Positions 18,252 to 25,997 of a DNA stretch of 27,824 nucleotides are shown in pieces. The stretch's first letter is position 1. Every line of letters begins with the position of its first letter. The stretch is from Gracilaria vermiculophylla (lineage: Eukaryota; Rhodophyta; Florideophyceae; Gracilariales; Gracilariaceae). The stretch spans positions 1,417,375 through 1,445,198 of the forward strand of contig JAHNZQ020000016.1 in the NCBI GenBank assembly GCA_019155205.2, in the 5' to 3' direction. The notes below the pieces were generated by a model. That model saw nothing but the letters and a program-made list of their open reading frames with translations, was not told the DNA's origin and did no database searches. Made by a program: the position numbers and the translations under genes.

Positions 18252-19319
18252 GTGGCGACACTCGATGGGACTGACTGCAGCCCGGAATCACTCCCAGCTC
18301 TCAAAGGTGGACGCGTCGGACTCATTTTGGTCGCACGACTCAATGCAGTCTCCAACACCAAAGAGGACAACCCATGGGCGGTAAATACAGACCATTCGAA
18401 CGTCAACTACTGCCGCGCACACGCGGAGGAAGATTCGTCACCGGACCCATCCCTGCTGGATTCCATCGAGTTGGACCAGCATGAGGACATCAAGTCTGCC
18501 GTAGCCGACTTACACAAAGCCGCCTTCGAAAATGACCTTGCGGAGAATAAGAGTCCGCGCCTCGTCAAACGGTTAGCAGGCCATGTGGACATCTTTTGCA
18601 TTTCCTTCTCATCGGGACCGCCCGCGTGCCCATTGCCGCTCAATATCGAGCTCGCCCTGACGCAAAGCCCGTTAAGGTCCGCCTTAGGAAGTACTCCATG
18701 GAGCAACGAGACTTCCTAGCCACGTTTGTCAAGGATATTGTCTATCACGGCCTTGCGTATTCGAAACTGACATCAAAAAGGGCTTGCGCACCCCTTGTGT
18801 GCCCAAACCGGGCGCACAGTTCAGGTTCACGTGGGATATTCGGCCGGTGAACTTGTACACCATGAAGCACCACTAGTCGATGCCGAATCTCGAATACGAC
18901 CTGACCAAAGTGGGGCGGTCGAAGTACTTCTCATACTTCAAATTCTCGCAGCTACTGGCAGATGGAAACAGCCAGAGAGTCTCAAGAGATTCAGTTATTC
19001 ATAACGCCGAAACAGATCTACACTCCGACGCGGATCCTACATGAAATGACGAACACCTTCACCCACCCGCATTCATCTTTTACCGGCATCATCCCCGACG
19101 GCTAAAATCCATACAGCCTGTTTTGGCTCAATAATATACTCCTGCATAGACTGACAGTCGACGAACACCTCAAGTCTATCGAGTCGTTTTTCGCTCTCTG
19201 TATACTGTACAACCCTAAACTGAGCCACGGCATGTGCACGATCTTAGAGCCCCAGAAATCCGTTGGTGTGGCCGCCTTGGGTTTTTTAGCGTATTCGCTA
19301 CGGCCTACGATGGCTGAAA
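18252..19319 (+). pseudogene. Reverse transcriptase remains, copy 1 element
   Basis: Three frames. 18252 to about 18640: pre-RT linker ending VDIFCISFSSGPPA. About 18640-18950: fingers (PVKVRLRKYSMEQRDFL, ACAPLVCPN, then RPVN and MPNLEYDL). About 18953-19290: palm, YWQMETARESQEIQLFITP, YTPTRILHE. The palm continues WLNNILLHRLTVDEHL at 19124 onwards, where the family has a DD pair; both Asp codons read AAT (19130-19135). WCGR follows near 19265. With an in-frame TAA inside the palm and several shifts, this is a dead relic. The segment assignments come from alignment by eye to copy 2. Confidence 0.7.
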
Positions 19320-19322
19320 GGA

Positions 19323-20045
19323 ATGCTTACGATAGAGCCTTCGACCTTCGTGGCGCAACTTCAACAGTTCGTCTGTGCTTTGCAATGGGTCAAGCAAGGC
19401 ATTCCGAACTTCACCGACCTCGTGGCCCCGCTTCACGAGTTCATGGAACGTGTCTACGACAATGTGAATAAGCGCACCAAGCGCGCAGTCAGCCGAGTCA
19501 GTCTCGTCAATCTTGCATGGGGTCCGAACAAACTGGACGCCTTCAAAGCCTGCAAGTTCGCCCTTGACCATCAGGTCACACTTGCACATCGCGATATCTA
19601 CCAACGCTTGTGCGTGTACACCGATGCGCCCGATACGGCCTGGTCCGGAATGGTTATACAAGCCCCACTCACCGATTTCCACAATGCCCACGCCGAGCAG
19701 TGCAACTCCCCGCTCGCGTCCCTCTTCGGCCGCTCAAATGTGAGCCAACTTGGCTTGTAAGTCTTGAAGAAAGAAAACTTTGCCGTGTTGACCACCTAGG
19801 ACTGTATGCACTGGATCGTTGCCACTCCCGATGATTTTCACGTTGACACGGAGCAAAACAACCCCATCTTTCTCTTCGACCCCCTGTCCGTCGTGCCTGA
19901 CTTATAAGCCACCTCCATGCATAGTGTCCTACGATGGACCGGGCGTCTCAGCATGTACCGCTACACATGCTTCCGCTTCAAAGTCGATGAAAACGTCCGG
20001 GTTGACCTCTAGTCCCGCTAGACGACTCAGCCAAACACTTCACGC
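19323..20045 (+). pseudogene. RNase H remains, copy 1 element
   Basis: Opens with QQFVCALQWVKQGIPNF and LVAPLHEFME (RT thumb/connection), then LCVYTDAPDTAW with the first RNase H Asp. The frame continues through TAA 19758, TAG 19797, TAA 19905, TAG 20010 and TAG 20019 without a shift. It still reads LKKENFAVLTT, PIFLFDPLSVVPDL, VLRWTGRLSMYRYTC and DENVRVDL, the connector and tether pattern of this family. The TAG at 20019 stands where copy 2 has Trp (LTRW). Confidence 0.75.
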
Positions 20046-21281
20046 CGAATTGTGCACTTGCCTGAGTTCCCATCGTCGTCTCCCGCGGACTTTGAGTGGC
20101 CGTCCCGGTCTGTCATCGCCAAGGCCCAACATGACTATGCCTCCACTTGTTCCACAGGCCCTGGACTCTCCGATCATGTCTGGACTTACAAAGGTACCGA
20201 TTCTGTTTGGATCCCCAACGAGAACACTGATCTGCAGCTCCGTCTGTGCATCATCGCCCATACTGGTCCTTCCGGTCATCGCGGACGTGCCACTTTTGCA
20301 GCGCTACTTTTCGAGTCCCTTCACTAGTCAACCCTGCAAGCGGAGGTCTGAACCTTAGTCCGTGCCTGCATTCACTGTCTATCGAGAATTGGAGGGGAGA
20401 GGGCACCACGTCCATTCGGCACGACCGTCCATGAAACCAAGCCTAATGATTTCCTTCAGTATGCCTACATCGAACTTGGCCTTGGTAAGACTGGGGAAAA
20501 GTACGTCCTCACTTTACGCGATGACCATTCGGGCTACAAGTGGTTCTTCGCCTGCGAAAACACCAACGCCGAAAACGCAGCTTCGGCGAACATCGACTAG
20601 TCTGCGGCCTCCGGTGTCCCCAATAGCCTGATTTCAGACAGTCCCACGCACTTTCAGAATGAACTCGTTCGCCTGATATGCAAGGGCCTCAAGATGCCCT
20701 AACATTTCACCATGCCCTGCTGCGCCTGGAGCAACGGGACAGATGAGGGACTCGGAAAAGAGTTAGTCCACATGGCTCGAGGGATTCTGTGGGAACTAAA
20801 AATTGGGACCAACAAATGGCCCGACCTCCTCCCGACATTTTCTTCGGTCTTGAACAGTTCCCCTTCTCCATCGCGCGGGATTTTTTATCCCACCATGGCC
20901 TTTATAGGACGCGAAGCGACACCACCGATCAAGACCTTCTCCGGCTCCCCCACTGCCAAGCCATTCACTCTTACCAACGCGCACATGAAGCGCGAGTTAT
21001 ATGTTGAAAACCCCATCAAGGTCTCCGCTGAGCTTCACCCACTCGTACAGTCCAATTTGGTCAATAGTCGCGAGCAATTTCGAGCGTCTGCCTCACGTGG
21101 CAAGCTCCCTAAATTTAAACAGGGAGGTTTATTACTCGTTGCCGGTGACGTGTACGGCGCTGGCGGTAAATTTCTGCTTCGTTGGTGTGCTGCTACCCTG
21201 CAGCCTGGATGCCGCCATAAGGCGCGGCATCCAATTACCGGCCGTTATTCAAGGCCGCTGAATTGTTTTGAGGCAGTGTAA
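20046..21281 (+). pseudogene. Integrase remains, copy 1 element
   Basis: HHCC zinc module: LRLCIIAHTGPSGHRG and, past TAG 20325 and TGA 20349, RACIHC. Catalytic core: LQYAYIELG (Ala where the first Asp is expected), LTLRDDHSGYKWFF, LISDSPTHFQNEL with the second Asp, and WSNGTDEGLGKEL with the Glu (near 20745). The core is broken by TAG 20598 (a usual Trp position) and TAA 20700. The last 190 codons (20712-21281) are open and contain NKWPDLLPTFSSVLNSSPS and a C-terminal barrel-like segment ending NCFEAV. All segments share one frame. Confidence 0.8.
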
Positions 21282-21600
21282 TTCCAGCCCTCCTTCGCTC
21301 CTCTGTTCACGGCACCGCCGGTCTGTACCGGGGCCTTAGCGAGTGGTAGCACACATCCACCTGGGGCGAAGAGACGAAGGGAGGAAAAGTTCGCGACCAG
21401 GACGCCTACCCCCCTCGCGCCGGTAAAAGCGGGAGATCTCCTTCTGCACTCTCATCGCGGGGAGTCAGTTGCCCGTAAAAAGACACAAGCGCCGTCGTCT
21501 AGCTTCCGAACCACGCTCCGCCTCCACCGCTCGTTGAGCCAGCCACGTAGATCGACACGCAACAGTTATAACTGGCGCTGCGCAGTACGCTGGTTCACGC
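21282..21600. other. Junction between the two head-to-tail copies
   Basis: No gene. A purine-rich run (about 21363-21387, GAAGAGACGAAGGGAGGAAA) could be the polypurine tract of copy 1. TGGCGCTGCGCAG at 21573-21585 begins like the TGGCGC primer sites of many gypsy elements and stands just before the gag remnant of copy 2. If both are right, only about 185 bp of LTR-like sequence is shared between the copies; I could not confirm LTR ends. Confidence 0.3.
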
Positions 21601-21770
21601 CAACATGAGCTCGGAAGGTATGAAGCGCTGGTGCCGTTGCAACACGTCATTTCTTCGCACCTGTTCAAGCCCCGCGCTTGACACCTATTTTGCGCAAGGC
21701 TATCCAGGACTTTCTCGCCGATCGAGAAGCCTAGGAGGATGCTGTCGCTGCACAGCCAAGTCTCAAGCTT

Positions 21771-24194
21771 GTGTCTTGGCGAGTCTGCTTTCCGGCCACA
21801 TTCCTACGATCTCTCGTCCATGCACGCATGTTTGGTGCCGAAGTCACTGAAGTCTCCCAGCTGCCGGACGAACTGATCAGTTCAAAGTTGGAATCATTCG
21901 CTGCAGGAACGAAAACCGTTTCTGCCGAAGAAGCTCTCGCGGATGTGAAGAAGCACGTCCACCTCGACGCCTCCGAGCCTGATGCACGCCTACGCATCAT
22001 GATGCTTTCTGCTTCCTACCTGGAATTTTGCGAGAAGCGCGGATGGAAATTTGTCGAGAAGGCAACCAAGGCTGCCATCGAGCACATCACCTCCGGGCTG
22101 CAGACTCCTCGTTTCAAGCAGCGAGTCGAGGACGCCTTGGAGCTCGAACAATCTGACCTCAAAGACAAGTACTTTGAATACATGGAATTCCTTCCCGAGA
22201 AGGCTTTCATCTTCGAAGCGGTCCACCTACTCCGGGAGTACAGGGCCAAAACCCATCCCGAAGTCAACAAATGCCGCAAGAAGAACTGTAAAAAGCCCGG
22301 ATGCAAAACACATGGCTCCGGCTCAAGTTCACTGGATAAGGACAAGTCCACATCATCCAATGGATCCAAAAGAGCGCTACCGGAATGCCTCAATCCCGAG
22401 GGCGACAAGCGCCATCTCGTCAAGGACTGTCCCAACACCTCGGCAGAGCTTTCCAAAAAGCTCCTCGAAGACAAAGGCAATAAGAAGAACGGCAACAAAC
22501 AACCAAAGGTCTCTGTCGTCGTTTGTGAGGATGCTGGAACTTTGATGGCTCCTCAATGCTCAAATGACGCGTCTGCATCCAATTCTGATACAACTGCTGT
22601 CATTGATGCAGAAATCCGTGGTCACACATTCGCGTGCCTTATCGACTCAGGAGCTGATATCGTCGCGATCTCTGAGCCAATCGTCAAGTTTCTCGGCGAC
22701 AAAGGCGTCTACCTACCGACCATCCGACCCTCGAACACCGAATCGGTCCAAGCACTCGATGGTCGCTCTGTCAATTGCCACTACAAAGTCGTGATCTGCC
22801 CGATCCTTCAGAATGTCGCTGGCCCTTGTCGCCTTCGAAACATCAAGGCACAAATCATGCCGGATCAAAGTACCTACATCAAACCGGACACCGCATGCCC
22901 CGGTGAGATTTTCCTGGGGAATCCCTTCCTCATCCGCTCCGGCCTGGACGTTAACTTTGTTGCCAAAAATATCGAACGTCTCTCGTCCATCGACTTTGGC
23001 GAAGTTCAATCCGAAGAAACATCTACCAAAGTCGGCAAGTTGGGTCTCAAGGTCATATATCAGCAAGTCGATGCAGACGCATCCGACAGCCTTGACGACT
23101 CTCATCACCTCCACTCGAGCCATCTGTGCTCGATGATGGCCAACGGCGATTTTCCGTTGAAAGACGGTGACGACATCGACTACAAGGACGTCGAAGTCGG
23201 TGAGCCAGACACTGAGGAGCTCGACTCAGCGATTCAGCATATGATCGATCGAGTTTCCAAGAAGCTCCCAAGTGACCTTCGTCGCACTCTTCAGGACTTA
23301 GTCACGAGCGTCAAGGACATCTTCCGTATCCGCCTCGGAAAAGATCCTCCTGTCTCTGTTCCACCAATGGTCATCAAACTCGAGGGCTCCGAGCGACTGA
23401 TCAAGGTCCGCCAGCGCACATACTCTCCTGAGCAGCTGACGTTCCTGAAAAAGAGGGTCGACGAACTCGAAAAAGCTGGATATATTTACCGGAACAACTC
23501 TTCTAAGTGGGCATGTGCTTCACTCATTGTTCCGAAAACCGGCAAAGAAGGATTCCGTTTCACTGTCGACTTCCGGCCTATCAACGCTCAGACAAAACTC
23601 AACGTCTGGCCTATGCCAATGGCAGAACCAATTCTCGCTCGACTCTCTGGCAGCAAGCTATGGTTCAACATCGACTTCATCCATGGATACTGGCAATTCC
23701 CACTCGACAAGGACTCACAGGAATGCAAATCGTTCCACACTCCGTTCGGTGTCTATACGCCAACACGAGTTCTTCACGGCGCCAAGAATTCTGGAATTTG
23801 TTTCCAATCCCCCATAGAAGCGATGTTTGGTTATATAGATATCCTCATCTACATCGATGACCTACTTGGGTATGCCAAAACCCCCTCTGAGCTCCTGGAC
23901 AAACTGCGCGCAACCCTCACCATCTGCCAGGAAAACGGCCTCAATCTCCAACCTGAAAAATGCGAGCTTGTTGCATCGGAAGTACAGTTCTGCGGGAGAA
24001 TTATCAGCAAATACGGAATCAAGTTCCATCCCCGTCAGTACGAAGCCCTGACTTCCATATCTCCTCCTACTACCGTTGGCGCTCTAATGGAACTGGTCCA
24101 TGGCTCAAAACTGGATGCGGATCGCGATACCCACCTTCTCTCAACTTATCGGTCTGTTCCACAACTTGCTCGAAGAAAACTACACGGTGTTTAA
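21771..24194 (+). CDS. Gag-protease-reverse transcriptase of copy 2 (frameshifted at its 3' end)
   Basis: The open stretch begins after TAG 21732-21734; the first ATG in frame is 21828. The same frame reads sensibly upstream of that TAG (PRLTPILRKAIQDFLADREA), so the original Gag started earlier. Numbering from 21771: Cys-rich basic segment 168-181; zinc-knuckle-like CLNPEGDKRHLVKDC 206-220; protease motif LIDSGADIVAIS with Asp 292; RT from about 536 (KVRQRTYSPEQ), WACASLIVPKTGKEGFRFTVDFRP about 580-603, FNIDFIHGYWQ with catalytic Asp 635, YTPTRVLHGAKNS about 662, YIDD 694-697, CGRIIS 741. All RT and protease acidic residues are present. Homology is lost after ALMELVH (about 24095), where a one-base shift moves the product into the next frame; the last ~30 residues before the stop are out of frame. 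Confidence 0.85.
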   Translation: MSWRVCFPATFLRSLVHARMFGAEVTEVSQLPDELISSKLESFAAGTKTVSAEEALADVKKHVHLDASEPDARLRIMMLSASYLEFCEKRGWKFVEKATKAAIEHITSGLQTPRFKQRVEDALELEQSDLKDKYFEYMEFLPEKAFIFEAVHLLREYRAKTHPEVNKCRKKNCKKPGCKTHGSGSSSLDKDKSTSSNGSKRALPECLNPEGDKRHLVKDCPNTSAELSKKLLEDKGNKKNGNKQPKVSVVVCEDAGTLMAPQCSNDASASNSDTTAVIDAEIRGHTFACLIDSGADIVAISEPIVKFLGDKGVYLPTIRPSNTESVQALDGRSVNCHYKVVICPILQNVAGPCRLRNIKAQIMPDQSTYIKPDTACPGEIFLGNPFLIRSGLDVNFVAKNIERLSSIDFGEVQSEETSTKVGKLGLKVIYQQVDADASDSLDDSHHLHSSHLCSMMANGDFPLKDGDDIDYKDVEVGEPDTEELDSAIQHMIDRVSKKLPSDLRRTLQDLVTSVKDIFRIRLGKDPPVSVPPMVIKLEGSERLIKVRQRTYSPEQLTFLKKRVDELEKAGYIYRNNSSKWACASLIVPKTGKEGFRFTVDFRPINAQTKLNVWPMPMAEPILARLSGSKLWFNIDFIHGYWQFPLDKDSQECKSFHTPFGVYTPTRVLHGAKNSGICFQSPIEAMFGYIDILIYIDDLLGYAKTPSELLDKLRATLTICQENGLNLQPEKCELVASEVQFCGRIISKYGIKFHPRQYEALTSISPPTTVGALMELVHGSKLDADRDTHLLSTYRSVPQLARRKLHGV

Positions 24195-25011
24195 GACCCG
24201 GAAAAAATCCCGTCTTATTAATCCCCCTCTCTCGGCATGGGGGGACGAGCATCATACTGCCTTTACATCCCTCGTTCAGGCAATCAAGGAGCGAGTAACG
24301 CTGGCGACAGCTGATCCAGAAAAACGACTCTGTCTCTTCACAGATGCTTCCTCAACGCATTGGTATGGAGTTCTCACCCAAGTTTCGATGTCTGAATTCA
24401 ATTCAGGCAAAGAACCGCAGAAGTGGGCACATGAGCCAGTCGCGTTCATCTCAGGTACCTTCCGTGGTTCTTCCATACGTTGGACCACCCCGGAGAAAGA
24501 GTCATACGCTGTCGTGGCATCCGTAATTCGACTAGCACATATACTCGTGGCATGCTCAGAGTTCTCCCTGTTCACCTATCACAAGAACATCCTGTACATG
24601 CTCGCTCCATCTCACTTTCAAGCAAACGTGGCAAGGCACATTGTGCAAAAACTTCAACTTTGGGCTCTTCGTTTGTCAGACTTCAACTTCACGGTCGAAC
24701 ACATCCCAGGAGAGAACAATGTGTGGGCCGACATGCTTACACGCTGGGCTGCTCCGTCAAACGCCACGTTCCCCGCCCGCCGAATTACTGCACTCCGTGC
24801 ACCGCTCACCACGTCTACGGCTGATACTCCTGATCTTCCCTCTCTGGAAGTTATCGCTGAGTCACAGAATCGCACTCCTCCGCCAGCTGATTCTGGCTAC
24901 ACGTTGACAGATGACTCTGTCTCCGTGTGGAAGAATGCACAGGGCAAACTGTACGTTCCTCCAGATGACGAAAAGCTACATCTTCGCATCTGCGTGGCTG
25001 CCCACTGTTGA
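24100..25011 (+). CDS. RNase H and start of integrase of copy 2 (frameshifted continuation)
   Basis: Continues the preceding polyprotein in another frame from AQNWMRIAIPTFSQLIGL. RNase H: CLFTDASSTHW (Asp 82), WTTPEKESYAV (Glu 134), then SLFTYHKNILYML, where Tyr 160 replaces the Asp usual in FTDHKN. The connector IPGENNVWADMLTRW keeps its Asp. A P/T-rich linker leads to GKLYVPPDDEKLHLRICVAAHC and TGA 25009-25011. The frame beyond the TGA reads LVGHRGHTTTCTVIKD, the second His of the integrase zinc module. Not an independent gene: the ATG at 24100 is incidental. Confidence 0.8.
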   Translation: MAQNWMRIAIPTFSQLIGLFHNLLEENYTVFKTRKKSRLINPPLSAWGDEHHTAFTSLVQAIKERVTLATADPEKRLCLFTDASSTHWYGVLTQVSMSEFNSGKEPQKWAHEPVAFISGTFRGSSIRWTTPEKESYAVVASVIRLAHILVACSEFSLFTYHKNILYMLAPSHFQANVARHIVQKLQLWALRLSDFNFTVEHIPGENNVWADMLTRWAAPSNATFPARRITALRAPLTTSTADTPDLPSLEVIAESQNRTPPPADSGYTLTDDSVSVWKNAQGKLYVPPDDEKLHLRICVAAHC

Positions 25012-25153
25012 CTTGTCGGACATCGAGGCCATACGACAACCTGCACTGTCATCAAAGACAAGCTTCATGAAGTGCAACGCCCTTCTGGGGGATTTTTCAC
25101 GACTTAGTCGGTACGTGCACTCCGAAGAGGTATGGTTATTTTATGATGGTTAG
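25012..25153 (+). pseudogene. Truncated integrase zinc module of copy 2
   Basis: Directly after TGA 25009-25011 the frame reads GHRGH and a helix-like segment to TAG (about 25102). Another frame stays open to 25153 (LLGDFSRLSRYVHSEEVW), resembling the 'D-x-x-x-x-V/S-R-x-x' helix before the expected Cys pair, but the CX2C itself is absent. The homology ends here. Confidence 0.45.
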
Positions 25154-25827
25154 CGCAGCGGTTGGCCGCTGAGGTGCACGCCGGACTGCCGAGTCACACA
25201 CGTGGGTACAGTAGGGGTGCATGGCATTGCTGGACATATTAGATATTTTACTCAGATAATTTTGGGCGGCGCGCCCCACTGTCAGGGTGGCGCGCCGACT
25301 ACAGTATATATATCCCGCTACGGCGGCTGCCCAGTAAACCTTATGACGGCCCCAAGAGGGTTGTGGCTCTGAACTTTCCGCCTCCGGCGTCGCTTACCGC
25401 TGCTGCGTGTTGGCACCCGTTTGCACGGCAGTTCATCCTCCCTCGAGACTTAGAGAGTGTCACCACAACTTGTGTTTAATTCCTTACCGACATTGTCGTG
25501 TACTCGCCCCAGCATTGGGTCCTGTTTTTGTTGCTCTTTTCGTCCCGTGCCCACACACCGGTGGACACGCTGTCGCTCCGGGTACCTACCGTACCCTTCA
25601 CTCTTGCTCGCTCGCGAGACTCCGTACCGATCACTCGTGGTTACTGCCGCTCCATTGGAGGAATCTCATATTCTACACTCTAGGTAACCGCCTGAAGGGC
25701 TGCCATCGATCTTACAAATCGGCTTCATCGTGGCACGCCCAGAGTGGCTCTGTTTGCTTTGCTACCCCAGAAGGGGAAGATTTCGAACGTCTTCGTGGTG
25801 TTTTCCCGCCTTTGGCGTTGCACTACA
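25150..25827 (+). repeat. Probable 5' LTR of the right-hand gypsy element (left end uncertain)
   Basis: The right end is fixed by CACTACA (25821-25827), three bases before the primer site, resembling the ACCACA end of the LTR at 17034. The left end cannot be set because the partner LTR is outside the window; TGTCAGGG at 25280 would give about 548 bp, close to the other family's 555 bp, but puts a TATA run only 23 bp inside. Inside lie a GGCGCGCC hairpin (25267-25296) and TATATATA (25303 onwards). Open frames in 25407-25958 look like chance. Confidence 0.5.
25266..25296. repeat. Inverted GGCGCGCC pair next to a TATA run
   Basis: Two GGCGCGCC octamers, each self-palindromic, flank CCACTGTCAGGGT and can form a stem of 8 or more G:C pairs. 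TATATATA follows within about 10 bases. The combination of a strong G+C stem with an adjacent TATA run is promoter-like for an LTR U3 region, but this is inference from composition. Confidence 0.45.
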
Positions 25828-25830
25828 AAT

Positions 25831-25848
25831 TGGTCTCCCGACTTAGAA
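25831..25848 (+). other. Primer-binding site of the right-hand gypsy element
   Basis: TGGTCTCCCGACTTAGAA, identical to 17014-17031 (minus strand) except for one base, and in the same position just after an LTR end. The same tRNA therefore primes both elements. Confidence 0.8.
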
Positions 25849-25997
25849 CTCGTAGCAGAATTCTCCTGTCAGAGCTTGGTCACGATCTGAATCGGAATTT
25901 CACTTGTAGTCGAGGTTTGGATTGTCTCGTTTCGCCGTCCCTTTGGAAGTTACCGTGACCCACGTGATCGGAAAATAACGGGAACGTCCGTGTAAAG

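Larger units (their letters stand above)
17600..21281 (+). mobile_element. Decayed gypsy-like retrotransposon, second family, copy 1
   Basis: Plus-strand remains of gag tail, protease-RT linker, RT, RNase H and integrase in order. Each segment resembles the better preserved copy at 21600-25150, and the two stand head to tail. No LTR was recognised; the left part abuts the 5' LTR of the neighbouring element directly. The RNase H to integrase part (19323-21281) keeps one frame for almost 2 kb despite about ten stops. Confidence 0.8.
21604..25153 (+). mobile_element. Gypsy-like retrotransposon, second family, copy 2 (3'-truncated)
   Basis: Plus-strand gag-PR-RT-RNase H with the first part of integrase, far better preserved than copy 1. 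A long frame of 808 codons (21771-24194) is joined by one shift to a second (24100-25011). Homology stops near 25150, inside the integrase zinc module, where the LTR region of the next element begins, so it was probably interrupted or deleted by that insertion. Confidence 0.85.

Noticed and set aside
22016..22545. Long frames on both strands over the gag part of copy 2
   Set aside because: Shadows of the 808-codon frame, which carries the zinc, protease and RT motifs.
25146..25205. tRNA- or SINE-like A-box (GGTTAGCGCAGCGGTTGG)
   Set aside because: Resembles a D-arm, but no B-box (GGTTCGA) or cloverleaf follows.
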